This document shows, in pieces, positions 18,588 to 27,820 of a stretch of DNA of 46,931 nt. The position numbers and the translations under genes were made by a program. The stretch comes from Neisseriaceae bacterium (GTDB lineage: Bacteria > Pseudomonadota > Gammaproteobacteria > Burkholderiales > Neisseriaceae). Location: the NCBI GenBank assembly GCA_017458185.1, contig JAFTFY010000001.1:1-46931 (forward strand), written 5' to 3'. Within the stretch, counting starts at the first letter, position 1. Each line of letters opens with the position of its first letter. Under the pieces are notes generated by a model. That model was not told the DNA's origin, searched no databases, and saw only the letters and a list, made by a program, of their open reading frames with translations.

Positions 18588-19190
18588 ATGAAAAAACTGT
18601 TTGTTATTTCAAGTTTATTATTATTAGTGGCGTGTTCGTCTAACGCCCCTGTAACACAAACGCAAACATCAGTAAATTACAACCCTGAAAATCAGGCTCG
18701 TGTGCGTTTGTATGGACAAAACGGACACCCAACTGTTGCTTGGTATGGCATTGATTGCGATAGCGAACGATTAAGACGCGGCATAAAAATCAATGTGGGC
18801 GGCGGCGGCGTAGGTCAAGCGTTCAGTTCCTTTATTGGTACAGTTAAAAGCGAAAGTATCGGTATTCCCGAAACCGAAATATCTCGTAATGTGGGACAAC
18901 AAAATGGAATGCTGTCGAAAGCATTTTTCCAAGAAATCACCGTTCCTGCTGGCTTGCCGATGAATGTGCAGTCGAGCATTATTGGACACAGAAATCAAGC
19001 AGGTAATGTTGTTTCCTATTCAGGCGGTTGCAACTCTAAAATCGGCTCATTCGTCCCCCAAGCAGGACACGATTACGAAGTAGTTGGTGCAAAAGGTGCA
19101 TGCGGTATTGCGGCATTTGAAATTGCCCAAGACGGCAATATTACCCCTGTTGAATTAAACGCCAGAGCCATTTGCTCCAAACGCCGATAA
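18588..19190 (+). CDS. Lipoprotein, paralogue of the 17772 gene
   Basis: From ATG 18588 (AAGGA upstream) the 200-residue protein has a signal peptide with lipobox LVAC. The mature chain contains a glycine-rich INVGGGGVGQAF segment and four Cys. It shares the SIGIPETEIS and FVPQAGHDYEVV blocks with the preceding lipoprotein. A longer frame from 18534 would translate the DUS and is rejected. The family is unknown to me; I infer an outer-membrane-anchored accessory protein. Confidence 0.7.
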   Translation: MKKLFVISSLLLLVACSSNAPVTQTQTSVNYNPENQARVRLYGQNGHPTVAWYGIDCDSERLRRGIKINVGGGGVGQAFSSFIGTVKSESIGIPETEISRNVGQQNGMLSKAFFQEITVPAGLPMNVQSSIIGHRNQAGNVVSYSGGCNSKIGSFVPQAGHDYEVVGAKGACGIAAFEIAQDGNITPVELNARAICSKRR

Positions 19191-19258
19191 GGTTTTTCAG
19201 GCTGCCTGAAAAAGGCAAAATACCAATCTTTCAGGCAGCCTGAAAATGGATTAAATCT

Positions 19259-19891
19259 ATGCAAATTATCGGACTTTTGGGCGGTACATTTGACCCGCCG
19301 CACAATGCTCATTTAGCAATGGCAAATGCTTTTTTGCGATTGTTTGACAACGCGCAAGTTGTTTTTTTGCCAGCGGGCGACCCATACCATAAAAAGCCCA
19401 CACAAACGGCAAGCCAACACCGCTTAAATATGTGCTTGGCGGCGGTAGGCGATAATCCGCATTTTGCGGTCAGCGATGTGGATATGCGAGACGGTGCCAC
19501 TTATACCTATGACACGGTACGCATTTTTCGCGAAATTTACCCAAACGCACAACTGTGGTGGATTATGGGCGAAGATTCCTTGCGTTATGTTCATCAGTGG
19601 TATAAGTCTAATCAGTTGTTATCATTAGCAAATTTTGCCATAGCACGGCGGGGCGATGACAGCGATTTTGCCGCAATCACGCAACACATTATCGAACAAG
19701 GCAAACAAGCCGCAGAAAACAATTTGCCCACAGGACAAATGCGTTTTTTGGCTATGCCCAAAAACGCAATCAGTTCCACAAAAATCCGCCAAGCGTTAAG
19801 AGACAATCCTTTCAGGCTGCCTGAAAGCATTGCCCAACAAATACCGACTGCGGTTTTGGATTATATTCGGCAGAATGGTTTGTACCAGTGA
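19259..19891 (+). CDS. nadD: Nicotinate-nucleotide adenylyltransferase
   Basis: NadD joins nicotinate mononucleotide and ATP to give deamido-NAD. The 210-residue protein begins with the nucleotidyltransferase motif GLLGGTFDPPHNAHL (GxFxPxHxxH) and ends with the matching ISSTKIR motif. A DUS at 19811 writes Phe-Arg-Leu-Pro-Glu just after it. Two DUS lie directly upstream (19196, 19230). The TGA stop at 19889-19891 is part of the repeat arm starting at 19886. It is convergent with era. Confidence 0.96.
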   Translation: MQIIGLLGGTFDPPHNAHLAMANAFLRLFDNAQVVFLPAGDPYHKKPTQTASQHRLNMCLAAVGDNPHFAVSDVDMRDGATYTYDTVRIFREIYPNAQLWWIMGEDSLRYVHQWYKSNQLLSLANFAIARRGDDSDFAAITQHIIEQGKQAAENNLPTGQMRFLAMPKNAISSTKIRQALRDNPFRLPESIAQQIPTAVLDYIRQNGLYQ

Positions 19892-20072
19892 GCAGTGAGC
19901 AGTTGTTTCGTCAAGCCTGTGGCTTGACGAGTATGTTTAGATAACGCTTCGATTTTGCCTTTCAGGCTGCCTGAAAGAAAAATCGAAGCGTTATAGTTAA
20001 ACAAATTCAAAAATACAAAAAATAAAAATAACGCACTATGCATAAATATTCTGCAATTTAAATTTAATCCTG

Positions 20073-20166
20073 TGTGTCATTACGAGCCAAGCCGAAAGGC
20101 TTGGCGTGGTAATCTAATAAAAAATCGTTAGATTTTTTATCAACGCCATAGGCGTTGTAACGACAA
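20073..20166 (+). repeat. Three-hairpin repeat, copy d
   Basis: GTCATTACGAG, hairpin CCAAGCC/GGCTTGG, CGTGGTAATC, hairpin AAAAAATC/GATTTTTT and hairpin CAACGCC/GGCGTTG are all intact. It faces copy e across the DUS-like centre at 20180-20194. Confidence 0.8.
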
Positions 20167-20179
20167 GGTTCATAAACCA

Positions 20180-20194
20180 TTCAGGCTACCTGAA
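20180..20194 (+). repeat. Eikenella-dialect DUS variant
   Basis: TTCAGGCTACCTGAA contains AGGCTACCTGAA, the form described for Eikenella. It sits at the centre of two mirror-image three-hairpin repeats. Similar variants lie at 13004 and 22460. Confidence 0.6.
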
Positions 20195-20205
20195 ATGATA
20201 GCAGA

Positions 20206-20299
20206 TAAGTCCGTTACAACGCTTATCAGCGTTGATGAGTTGCTATGCAATTCATTGGATTGCCACGACAGGACTTCGTCCTGTCTCGCAATGACACGG
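20206..20299 (-). repeat. Three-hairpin repeat, copy e
   Basis: On the minus strand: GTCATTGCGAG, hairpin ACAGGAC/GTCCTGT, CGTGGCAATCCAAT, an imperfect second stem and hairpin CAACGCT/AGCGTTG. The stem sequences differ from copy d but are equally complementary. Confidence 0.8.
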
Positions 20300-20448
20300 T
20301 TTTTTAACATTTTGAAGTTGCTTGACTATACCTTTCAGGCTGCCTGAAAGAAAAATCGAAGCGTTATCTAAAAAAAATTCGTCCTGTCTGATAAGACAGG
20401 ACATAACAACTGCTCACTGCTCACTGCTAACTGCTAACTGCTAACTGC

Positions 20449-21327
20449 TCAAAGGCTTAAATCATTTAAAAATTGAATATCATCAGCCCAGCCTGATTTA
20501 ACTTTGATAAACACACGGATAAATACTTTTTTATCCAATAATTTTTCAATATCAAGTCGGGCTTCTGTGGAAATGTTTTTTAATTTTTCGCCGCCTTTGC
20601 CGATTAAAATACCTTTTTGTCCTTCTTTTTCAACCAATACGGCGGCGTGAATTTTGGCTAATTCATCGGTTTCTTTAAATTGTTCTATTTCCACATTAAC
20701 CGAATACGGCAATTCTTCACCAAAATGACGAAATATTTTTTCGCGGATAATTTCGCTCACTAAAAAACGCACCGATCTATCTGTTGGCATATCATCTTCA
20801 TAAAAAGGAGGATTTTCAGGCAGCCTGAAAATAATTTTATCAATAACTTTTTCTAAATGAACACCGTGTTTGGCACAAACTATTTGATAATCCACAAAAT
20901 TTCGTTTTTTTTGTATTTCATCAATAAATTGTTGTAATAATAATTTATCTTTTATTTTATCGCTTTTATTCACAATTAACATAACAGGCATATTTTCAGG
21001 CAGCCTTTTGAGTATATTGTCGTCATCATTATTGTATCGTCCTGCTTCAACCACAAATAAAATTAAATCCACAGTATTCACTGTATCCATAACATTTTGG
21101 TTTAAGCGGTCATTCATTGCATTGCGATATTTGGTTTGAAAACCTGGTGTGTCGGTAAAAATAATTTGTGCGTTTTCGTGATTAAAAATACCGTTAATTT
21201 TATGGCGTGTGGTTTGGGCTTTTTTAGAAGTAATACTGATTTTCTGCCCAATGAGATGATTAACCAATGTTGATTTCCCAACATTAGGTTTGCCAATTAC
21301 CGCAACAAAGCCGCAACGAAAATTCAT
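20449..21327 (-). CDS. era: GTPase Era
   Basis: Era binds the 3' end of 16S rRNA and helps mature the small ribosomal subunit. The 292-residue protein has G1 GKPNVGKST (residues 12-20), DTPG, NKSD and a C-terminal KH domain (GKGGEKLKNISTEARLDIEK). Two DUS are read in frame as Leu-Pro-Glu-Asn phrases (20815 full, 20995 partial), one of them at the Pro-Glu stretch before the C-terminal domain. It overlaps the rnc stop by four bases, the usual rnc-era order. Its TGA stop merges with the repeat arm at 20449. Confidence 0.97.
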   Translation of the reverse strand: MNFRCGFVAVIGKPNVGKSTLVNHLIGQKISITSKKAQTTRHKINGIFNHENAQIIFTDTPGFQTKYRNAMNDRLNQNVMDTVNTVDLILFVVEAGRYNNDDDNILKRLPENMPVMLIVNKSDKIKDKLLLQQFIDEIQKKRNFVDYQIVCAKHGVHLEKVIDKIIFRLPENPPFYEDDMPTDRSVRFLVSEIIREKIFRHFGEELPYSVNVEIEQFKETDELAKIHAAVLVEKEGQKGILIGKGGEKLKNISTEARLDIEKLLDKKVFIRVFIKVKSGWADDIQFLNDLSL

Positions 21328-22031
21328 TTTATTTCTCCGTATTGCTCACGAACGAAATCAAAAGCAGATTTAGCAGCCATTTGTTCTGCCGCACGGCGAG
21401 AATTTGCAGTTGCATAAAACTTTTTACCCAATTCGCCTAAATCACATTCAATTTCAAACACTTGCTCACTGTCTTTTTCGCTGTGTTTCACAATGCGATA
21501 TTTCGGTAATGCAAAACGCAAGCCCTGTAAGGCTTCTTGCAACAAGGTTTTGGCGTCTTTGGCGTGGGCGGTTAAGTCAATTTCGGCAATGCGTTTTTGA
21601 AAAAGTTGCCGCACAATGCGTTCGGCGTGCGTAAAATCTGCGTCCAAACTCACTGCTGCAAACAAGGCTTCTAATGCGTCTGCCAAAATAGACGGACGGT
21701 CAAAGCCGCCGCTTTTGAGTTCGCCCTGACCCAAAAATAAAGCGTCCCCTAAATGCAATTCGCGTGCAATATTCGCCAAAACTTCTTGATTCACCAAATT
21801 CGCCCGCAGGCGGCTTAATCTGCCTTCGGATAAGTCAGCAAAAGCGTCAAACAACATTTTGGCAACCACATAATTCAAAATTGAATCGCCAATAAATTCC
21901 AATCGTTCATTGTTTTGAGCAGAGAAACTGCGGTGCGTCATCGCCTGTTTTAAAATTTCAGGCTGCCTGAACGAATAGCCAATGGTGTTTTGTAATTTTT
22001 TCAATGCGTTATTGCGAATAGCGGTGTTCAT
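21324..22031 (-). CDS. rnc: Ribonuclease III
   Basis: RNase III cuts double-stranded RNA, including the rRNA precursor. The 235-residue protein has the signature NERLEFIGDSILNYVV with the catalytic acidic residues, LSEGRLSRLRANLVN, and a C-terminal double-stranded-RNA-binding domain (about 157-228). A DUS at 21957 writes Phe-Arg-Gln-Pro-Glu near residue 21. It is translationally coupled to era by an ATGA overlap at 21324-21327. Confidence 0.97.
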   Translation of the reverse strand: MNTAIRNNALKKLQNTIGYSFRQPEILKQAMTHRSFSAQNNERLEFIGDSILNYVVAKMLFDAFADLSEGRLSRLRANLVNQEVLANIARELHLGDALFLGQGELKSGGFDRPSILADALEALFAAVSLDADFTHAERIVRQLFQKRIAEIDLTAHAKDAKTLLQEALQGLRFALPKYRIVKHSEKDSEQVFEIECDLGELGKKFYATANSRRAAEQMAAKSAFDFVREQYGEIK

Positions 22032-22110
22032 AAATCAAATTATTTTCCAAAATTGGCTTATTGTAATAGAACCTATGCCGCTTGGGCGTAATATTTTTTA
22101 TATAAAGCCC

Positions 22111-22139
22111 TTGACAAGATAAAACAGCGTCATTATAAT
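22111..22139 (+). promoter_or_regulatory. Consensus sigma-70 promoter for the tRNA pair
   Basis: TTGACA at 22111-22116 and TATAAT at 22134-22139 are both perfect hexamers with a 17-base spacer, 15 bases before tRNA-Arg. This is the best promoter in the window. Confidence 0.9.
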
Positions 22140-22154
22140 CCACAATTCCTTGTT

Positions 22155-22231
22155 GCACCCGTAGCTCAGTTGGATAGAGTATCTGGCTACGAACCAGAGG
22201 GTCGGGCGTTCGAATCGCTCCGGGTGCGCCA
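22155..22231 (+). tRNA. tRNA-Arg (anticodon ACG)
   Basis: The 77-nt gene folds into a cloverleaf: acceptor GCACCCG/CGGGTGC, D arm with GCTCAGTTGGATAGAGT, anticodon loop CTACGAA giving ACG, T arm with GTTCGAATC, and an encoded CCA. The adenosine at position 34 is expected to be edited to inosine by TadA, reading CGU/CGC/CGA. Confidence 0.95.
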
Positions 22232-22242
22232 AGTAACCGAAT

Positions 22243-22317
22243 GCGCCCATCGTCTAGCGGTTAGGACATCGCCCTTTCACGGCGGTAACGGGGGTTCGAT
22301 TCCCCCTGGGCGTGCCA
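22243..22317 (+). tRNA. tRNA-Glu (anticodon TTC)
   Basis: The 75-nt gene has acceptor GCGCCCA/TGGGCGT with a terminal G-U pair, a CGTCTAGCGGTTAGGACA D arm, anticodon loop CTTTCAC giving TTC, T arm GGTTCGATTCC and an encoded CCA. It lies 11 bases behind tRNA-Arg and is probably on the same transcript. Confidence 0.95.
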
Positions 22318-22390
22318 AGATTTCTGATTGAAGTGGCAACTGATTTGTTGTTTTTTCATATTTAGTATCCTTTCTGAATTCAAAAATTTT

Positions 22391-22419
22391 GCCCCACAAG
22401 TTTTGTGGGGCTGTTTTTT
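22391..22419 (+). terminator. Terminator of the tRNA transcript
   Basis: The nine-base stem GCCCCACAA/TTGTGGGGC with a three-base loop is followed by TG and six T, 74 bases after tRNA-Glu. Confidence 0.85.
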
Positions 22420-22484
22420 CGTGCATAATATTGTCTTTGGGGACTTACAAAAATTGTTGTTCAGGTAGCCTGAATTTAAACCAA

Positions 22485-22577
22485 GTGTCATTGCGAGATT
22501 TGATGCAGTCAAATCGTGGCAATCCAATAAAAAATCGCAAGATTTTTTATCAACGCCGCAAGGCGTTGCAACACATT
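22485..22577 (+). repeat. Three-hairpin repeat, copy f
   Basis: GTCATTGCGAG, hairpin ATTTGA/TCAAAT, CGTGGCAATCCAAT, hairpin AAAAAATC/GATTTTTT and hairpin CAACGCC/GGCGTTG are all intact. An Eikenella-type DUS (22460-22474) precedes it and a decayed DUS (about 22592-22603) follows. Confidence 0.8.
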
Positions 22578-22619
22578 GTTTCTTATAAAAATTAGGCAAC
22601 CTGAATGACTTTTTGCAAG

Positions 22620-22710
22620 GCGACAGCAACGCTTGTTAGCGTTGATAAATTGCTTCGCAATTTATTGGATTGCCACGATTTTTCCTATGGAAAAATCTCG
22701 CAATGACACT
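22620..22710 (-). repeat. Three-hairpin repeat, copy g
   Basis: On the minus strand: GTCATTGCGAG, hairpin ATTTTTCC/GGAAAAAT, CGTGGCAATCCAAT, hairpin AAATTGC/GCAATTT and hairpin CAACGCT/AGCGTTG. It mirrors copy f around the decayed DUS. Copies f and g occupy most of the gap between the tRNA terminator and the response regulator. Confidence 0.8.
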
Positions 22711-22762
22711 CGATTTTTCAACTTTTGAAAATTCCCTTGACACAACATATAACAAAGGAAAT

Positions 22763-23494
22763 ATGATTATGTTCAGTGCCGTTATCGTTGAAGATGAAGT
22801 TCCTGCTTCCGAACGCTTAAAAGTTTTGCTAAAAGATTGTGATATTACCGTTTTGGCTTCGTTTCGCACCGCAGCCCCTGCGTTATCGTGGTTTGAAACG
22901 CACCAAGCGGATATTGTGTTTGTGGATATTGGGCTGCCTGAAATCACGGGTTTGCAATTTGTCGAACGCTTGCCGCACATTTGCAAAACCGTGCCTGCAA
23001 TTATTTTCACCACAGCCTACGAAGAACACGCACTTAAAGCATTTGATTTGGCGGCAACCGATTATCTTTTAAAGCCGATTAAACTTGCTCGCTTAAAAGA
23101 CGCATTATCACGCATTACGGCGGCTCGTCAGGATAAATCATCAAATCATTTTGAAACATTCAGCATTATTGGCTACAACCGCATTTTGCAAATTCCGTGG
23201 CAACAAACGGCGTTTTTAATGGCAGATCAAAAAGTGGTGTGGTTGCACGCTTACGACAAGCAAGTGTATGAATTACCGAAAACTTTGGTGTATTGGGAAC
23301 AGGTTTTGGGCGATAAGGCGTTACGCATACACCGCAACGCTTTGGTGATGCGGCATGCCTTGGCAAGTTTGGTGAAATTAGACGAAGACGAAGACGACAA
23401 CAAAGCCCGCTGGGGTGCCAAAATTGTCGATTATGACGACATTCTCCCCGTCTCCCGCCGCCAGTTGTCGTTTTTACGCAAGGAATTGGGGTAG
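22763..23494 (+). CDS. LytTR-family response regulator (AlgR-like)
   Basis: The start at ATG 22763 is chosen for the AAAGGAA just upstream. The 243-residue protein has a receiver domain with acidic pocket VIVEDE, phosphoacceptor Asp55 in IVFVDIGLPEITG, the TTAYEEHAL block and Lys in YLLKPI. A C-terminal LytTR DNA-binding domain (about 140-240) ends in RIHRNALVM and PVSRRQLSFL. Family members control surface functions such as pili or polysaccharide. No histidine kinase gene is adjacent, so it is an orphan here. The conserved GLPE after the phosphoacceptor is encoded by a sequence one base away from a DUS. Confidence 0.88.
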   Translation: MIMFSAVIVEDEVPASERLKVLLKDCDITVLASFRTAAPALSWFETHQADIVFVDIGLPEITGLQFVERLPHICKTVPAIIFTTAYEEHALKAFDLAATDYLLKPIKLARLKDALSRITAARQDKSSNHFETFSIIGYNRILQIPWQQTAFLMADQKVVWLHAYDKQVYELPKTLVYWEQVLGDKALRIHRNALVMRHALASLVKLDEDEDDNKARWGAKIVDYDDILPVSRRQLSFLRKELG

Positions 23495-23503
23495 ATTTCA
23501 ATG

Positions 23504-23815
23504 AGCAATGAGCAGTGAGCAATTGTTTCGTCAAGCCTATGGCTTGACGAATTTTTTTAGATAACGCTTCGATAATATTTCAGGCTGCCTGAAACTTTTA
23601 TCGTCATTGCGAGCCTGACCAAAGTCAGGCGTGGCAATCTCTGAAAATTATTTTTAACGAGTGAAGCGAAGTTAAAAATAATTTTCAGGTAGCCTATCAA
23701 ATATAACGGCGTATCGCAAAAAGCATTTCAGGCAGCCTGAAAGGCTTATCGAAGCGTTATCTAATCATAATTCGTCAAGCCGCAGGCTTGACTTAATAAC
23801 TGCTCACTGCTCACT
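23504..23815. repeat. DUS-centred palindromic element with an inserted three-hairpin repeat
   Basis: Outer arms of GAGCAGTGAGCA type (from 23504) and their complements (to about 23815) enclose identical flank hairpins CGTCAAGCC/GGCTTGACG and GTCAAGCC/GGCTTGAC. The left inner arm GATAACGCTTCGAT is followed by DUS 23579-23593. The right inner arm ATCGAAGCGTTATC is preceded by DUS 23727-23741. Between the two DUS lies three-hairpin repeat copy h. The left end is a few bases after the response regulator stop. No gene is seen in 23495-23878. Confidence 0.7.
23601..23690 (+). repeat. Three-hairpin repeat, copy h
   Basis: GTCATTGCGAG, hairpin CCTGAC/GTCAGG, CGTGGCAATC and a long second stem (CTGAAAATTATTTTTAAC with its complement); no third stem. 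It appears to have split the centre of the surrounding palindrome. Confidence 0.7.
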
Positions 23816-23878
23816 GTTTATTAAACCCCACTTTTATATTAAAATGGTTTCCTTTAACCACAACAAACACACACCGCT

Positions 23879-26800
23879 ATGAACACCGAAAACCACACTC
23901 AAAACCGCATTCGTGAAATTCCTTACAACTTTACTTCTTATTCTGACCGTGAGATTGTCATTCGTCTTTTGGGCGAAGACGCTTGGCAGACGCTGTCGGA
24001 TTTGCGGGAAGTTCGCCGTACAGGGCGGTCTGCTCGAATGTTGTTTGAAGTGTTGGGCGATATTTGGGCGGTGCGGCGTAATCCTTATTTGCAGGACGAT
24101 TTGTTAGAACACCCAAAACGCCGTGCCGCTTTGGTGCGTGAGATGAACCATAGGCTCACGGAAATCAAAAAGCGGCGTGATAATCGTGAAGATGTGTTGG
24201 ACTTGGTTGAAAAAGCCCAAAACGCAGTGAATGATTTTGACGCAGAATTTAGTCAAATCAAAGCCTTGCGTGAAAAAATTATGCACCGCTTATCCAAAAT
24301 CACGCATAAAGATAATATTTGTTTTGATGGGCTTTCTCGTGTGTCGCATGTAACGGACGCAACCGACTGGCGTGTGGAATATCCGTTTGTGGTGCTGACG
24401 CCTGATACGGAAGATGAAATTGCTCCGTTAGTGCGTGCTTTGGCGGAATTAGATATGTCGATTTTACCGCGTGGCGGCGGCACGGGTTATACGGGCGGGG
24501 CGATTGTTTTGCATAATCGCTGTGCGGTGATTAACACCGAAAAATTAGATTATATTTTGCCGATTGAATCTTTCAGGCTGCCTGAATTAGAGGGCGAATA
24601 TCCGCTTGTGCGTTGTGGCGTGGGTGCGGTAACGCGTCGTGTGGAAGAAGCGGCAGATAAGGCAGGGCTTGTGTTTGCGGTTGATCCGACTTCGGCAGAT
24701 TCGTCTTGTATCGGCGGCAATATTGCCATGAACGCAGGCGGTAAAAAGGCGGTTTTGTGGGGCACGACACTCGATAATCTCGCTTACTGGAAAATGGTGT
24801 CGCCTGACGGTAAATGGAAATTGATTGAACGAGTGCGACACAATTTCGGCAAAATTCACGATGAAGAAACGGCTGTCTTTAATGTGCATACGCTTGACGA
24901 CAGCGGCAAAGACATTGTCAGCACAGAACGCTTGGAAATTGCAGGTTCAAAATTCCGCAAAGTGGGCTTGGGCAAAGATGTAACCGATAAATTTTTGGCA
25001 GGTGTCCCAGGTGTGCAAAAGGAAGGCACGGACGGCATTATTACTTCGGCGGCGTTTGTGTTGCACCGTATGCCCAAATACATTCGCACGGTGTGTATGG
25101 AATTTTACGGCACGGTTGCCAACGCCACGCCGTCTATTGTGGAAGTGCGTGATTATATGTTAAACCACGCAACCGTGCGGCTGGCAGGCTTGGAGCATTT
25201 AGACTGGCGTTATGTGCGTGCTGTGGGCTACGCTGCCAAAGCCGCAGGGCGTGGGCGACCGAAAATGATTTTGCTCGCCGATATTGTTTCAGACGATGAA
25301 AATGAAGTCGATCAAGCCGCCCTACATATTGTCGAACTTGCCAAAGCAAGAAGCGGCGAGGGTTTTATCGCCAAAACGCCTGAACAACGCAAATTATTTT
25401 GGTTAGATCGGTCAAGAACAGCGGCAATCGCCAAGCACACCAATGCTTTCAAAGTGAATGAAGATGTGGTGATTCCATTAGAACGCTTGGGCGAATATTC
25501 GGACGGTATTGAACGCATTAACATTGAATTATCGGTGCAAAATAAGTTAGCCTTGTGCGATGCCTTGATTGCGTATCTTTCAGGCAGCCGTTTGCCAATT
25601 GACAAAATGGGCAGCGACTTGCCGTCTTCGGAATTATTAGGCAATCGTGCAAAATTTGCTTTGGATTTGGTTGAAAAAGTTAAAGAACGCTGGATTGTGC
25701 TTTTGCATAATCTCAATGCACCGATTAAAGACTATCTCAAACATTATCCTGAAACCGTTTTGGAAAACGAAAAAGCCTTAAATCGGCAAGGCAGCCTGTT
25801 TGAAGCCATGCGAGATTTCTATCTGCGTGTGTCGGTCAAACGCGACATTATCGAGCCTTTGTATGAAATTTTAAGCAGCGATAGCGATGATAAAATTCGC
25901 CGTGCATTAGGCGATATTCACAAAGCAGTTGTGCGTTCGCGTGTGTTTGTGGCACTGCACATGCACGCAGGAGACGGCAATGTGCATACCAATATTCCTG
26001 TTAATTCAGACGATTACGAAATGTTGCAAACCGCCTATCGTTCAGTCGATAGAATTATGGCACTCGCTCGCTCGTTAAACGGCGTGATTTCAGGTGAACA
26101 CGGTATCGGCATTACCAAAATCGATTTCTTAACCGATGAAGAAATGCAACCTTTTTGGGAATACAAAAAAGCGATTGATCCCAACGACTTATTCAATCGT
26201 GGCAAATTGCAAAGGGGGGCAAACTTAAACAACGCCTACACGCCGTCATTTGAACTTTTAGGGGCAGAATCCTTAATTTTGGAAAAATCGCAATTAGGCG
26301 AAATTTCTCGCATGGTCAAAGACTGCTTGCGTTGCGGCAAGTGCAAACCCGTGTGCAGCACCCATGTACCGCGTGCAAACCTGTTATACAGCCCACGCAA
26401 TAAAATTTTGGGCGTGGGCTTGCTCACCGAAGCATTTTTATACGAAGAACAAACACGGCGTGGCATTTCTTTCCGTCATTTCAACGAGTTAGACGATTTA
26501 TCCGACCACTGCACAGGCTGTCATCGTTGTTTAGCCAAATGCCCTGTAAAAATCGACTTTGGCGATGTAACCACCAATATTCGTAACTTCTTGAATCATA
26601 TCGGACAAAAACACCTGAATATCCCTGTTTCTATGGGTATGGCGTTTTTGAACGCCACCGACCCCAAAATGGTGAAAGCCCTGCGTTTGGGCGTAATAAA
26701 AGGCGGATTTCGTGGGCAGAATTTTGCTCATAAAATGGCAAGTAAAATGCTTTCAGGCAGCCTGAAAGCAGGAAAAGAACAGCCCCGTGCCACCATCGGC

Positions 26801-27727
26801 AGACCGAATGTCGTAGAACAAGTGGTGCATTTTGTCAATCGCCCCTTGCCCAGCGGCGTGCCGAGCAAAACCGCACGAGCCTTGTTAGACATAGAAGACC
26901 GCAAATTTGTGCCGATTATCCGCAATCCACAACTGCCAGATGACACCGAAGCCGTGTTCTATTTCCCTGGTTGCGGTTCCGAACGCCTATTCAGCCAAAT
27001 TTCTATGGCAGTTTTGGCAATGCTGTGGCAAGCAGGCGTGCAAACCGTTTTGCCACCAGGTTATGTATGTTGTGGCTACCCACAAACCGCCACAGGACGC
27101 AAAGACAAAGGCGATGCATTAGTTACCGCCAATCGCGTCTTGTTTCACCGTGTCGCCAACACCTTGAATTATTTAGACATAAAAACCGTAGTCGTCAGTT
27201 GCGGCACTTGTTACGACCAATTATTAGAATACCATTTTGAAAAAATATTCCCACAATGCCGCATTATCGACATTCACGAATATTTATTAGAAAAAGAAAT
27301 CAGGCTGCCTGAAAACAGTCAGGGCAAACCGTATTTGTATCACGACCCTTGCCACAGCCCAATTAAAACCACTGCACCGACGAATGTGGTCAAAGGTTTA
27401 ATGGGAGACGGCGTGGTGCTGTCCGACCGTTGCTGCGGCGAAAGCGGCACATTCGCGGTTAATCGCCCCGACATTGCCACCCAAGTGAAATTCCGCAAAC
27501 AGGAAGAAATCAACAAAAACTTGGGACAGTTAGACAACAAAGACGGCGTAAAACTCTTAACCACCTGCCCCGCCTGCCTACAAGGCTTAAACCGCTACCG
27601 TTTAGACACAGGCGTAGAAAGCGAATTTCTCGTAGTCGAAACCGCCCGCCTGTTATTAGGCGAAAACTGGCAAGCGGATTACTTGGAAAAACTACAAAAC
27701 GGCGGCGTGGAGAAAGTGTTGTTGTAA
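23879..27727 (+). CDS. DUF3683 FAD-linked oxidoreductase with Fe-S and CCG domains
   Basis: This 1282-residue fusion starts with the DUF3683 region ([22 protein letters not shown]). A PCMH-type FAD-binding domain follows ([28 protein letters not shown]), then an FAD-oxidase C-terminal domain ([22 protein letters not shown]). Next are two ferredoxin-like clusters ([11 protein letters not shown] and [13 protein letters not shown]) and two CCG cysteine-rich domains ([14 protein letters not shown] and HDPCHSP/CCGESG). The arrangement resembles D-lactate or glycolate dehydrogenases feeding electrons to quinone, fused into one chain. The true substrate is unknown. Three DUS are read in frame (24572, 26752, 27302). 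No Shine-Dalgarno is obvious before ATG 23879. Confidence 0.9.
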   Translation: MNTENHTQNRIREIPYNFTSYSDREIVIRLLGEDAWQTLSDLREVRRTGRSARMLFEVLGDIWAVRRNPYLQDDLLEHPKRRAALVREMNHRLTEIKKRRDNREDVLDLVEKAQNAVNDFDAEFSQIKALREKIMHRLSKITHKDNICFDGLSRVSHVTDATDWRVEYPFVVLTPDTEDEIAPLVRALAELDMSILPRGGGTGYTGGAIVLHNRCAVINTEKLDYILPIESFRLPELEGEYPLVRCGVGAVTRRVEEAADKAGLVFAVDPTSADSSCIGGNIAMNAGGKKAVLWGTTLDNLAYWKMVSPDGKWKLIERVRHNFGKIHDEETAVFNVHTLDDSGKDIVSTERLEIAGSKFRKVGLGKDVTDKFLAGVPGVQKEGTDGIITSAAFVLHRMPKYIRTVCMEFYGTVANATPSIVEVRDYMLNHATVRLAGLEHLDWRYVRAVGYAAKAAGRGRPKMILLADIVSDDENEVDQAALHIVELAKARSGEGFIAKTPEQRKLFWLDRSRTAAIAKHTNAFKVNEDVVIPLERLGEYSDGIERINIELSVQNKLALCDALIAYLSGSRLPIDKMGSDLPSSELLGNRAKFALDLVEKVKERWIVLLHNLNAPIKDYLKHYPETVLENEKALNRQGSLFEAMRDFYLRVSVKRDIIEPLYEILSSDSDDKIRRALGDIHKAVVRSRVFVALHMHAGDGNVHTNIPVNSDDYEMLQTAYRSVDRIMALARSLNGVISGEHGIGITKIDFLTDEEMQPFWEYKKAIDPNDLFNRGKLQRGANLNNAYTPSFELLGAESLILEKSQLGEISRMVKDCLRCGKCKPVCSTHVPRANLLYSPRNKILGVGLLTEAFLYEEQTRRGISFRHFNELDDLSDHCTGCHRCLAKCPVKIDFGDVTTNIRNFLNHIGQKHLNIPVSMGMAFLNATDPKMVKALRLGVIKGGFRGQNFAHKMASKMLSGSLKAGKEQPRATIGRPNVVEQVVHFVNRPLPSGVPSKTARALLDIEDRKFVPIIRNPQLPDDTEAVFYFPGCGSERLFSQISMAVLAMLWQAGVQTVLPPGYVCCGYPQTATGRKDKGDALVTANRVLFHRVANTLNYLDIKTVVVSCGTCYDQLLEYHFEKIFPQCRIIDIHEYLLEKEIRLPENSQGKPYLYHDPCHSPIKTTAPTNVVKGLMGDGVVLSDRCCGESGTFAVNRPDIATQVKFRKQEEINKNLGQLDNKDGVKLLTTCPACLQGLNRYRLDTGVESEFLVVETARLLLGENWQADYLEKLQNGGVEKVLL

Positions 27728-27730
27728 TTT

Positions 27731-27784
27731 TCAAACCGTAACCCATTCGTTACGGTTTGAAAGCGTTACACATTGTAACGCTTT
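27731..27784 (+). terminator. Double hairpin after the DUF3683 gene
   Basis: A perfect 12-bp stem TCAAACCGTAAC/GTTACGGTTTGA (27731-27760) is followed at once by AAAGCGTTAC/GTAACGCTTT (27760-27784), which runs into a DUS at 27783. There is no long T run, so termination efficiency is uncertain. Confidence 0.55.
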
Positions 27785-27820
27785 CAGGCAGCCTGAATAA
27801 TGAGATTTAACTACGCCCTT

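Larger units (their letters stand above)
19886..20450. repeat. DUS-centred palindromic element, expanded copy with nested repeats
   Basis: The outer arms are CAGTGAGCAGTGAGCAG at 19886 and the GAGCAG-type complements ending at 20450. The left flank hairpin is CGTCAAGCC/GGCTTGACG; the right one is GTCCTGTC/GACAGGAC. A complete core (GATAACGCTTCGAT, DUS 19961-19975, ATCGAAGCGTTAT) lies on the left and a second right half-core with DUS 20334-20348 on the right. Two three-hairpin repeats in opposite orientation lie between them. The left arm holds the nadD stop and the right arm the era stop. No gene is present in the 557-bp gap. Confidence 0.7.

Noticed and set aside
20401..20450. Tandem CTGCTCACTG/CTGCTAACTG units resembling a short CRISPR array
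   Set aside because: The units are contiguous without spacers and belong to the arm of the palindromic element.
22261..22629. 122-codon minus-strand frame over tRNA-Glu and its terminator
   Set aside because: It runs through a tRNA, a terminator and a structured repeat, so it is not a gene.
22839..23072. Alternative frame inside the response regulator
   Set aside because: The receiver-domain frame is clearly the coding one.
25312..25716. 134-codon minus-strand frame inside the DUF3683 gene
   Set aside because: It is a shadow of a conserved coding region without protein-like features.
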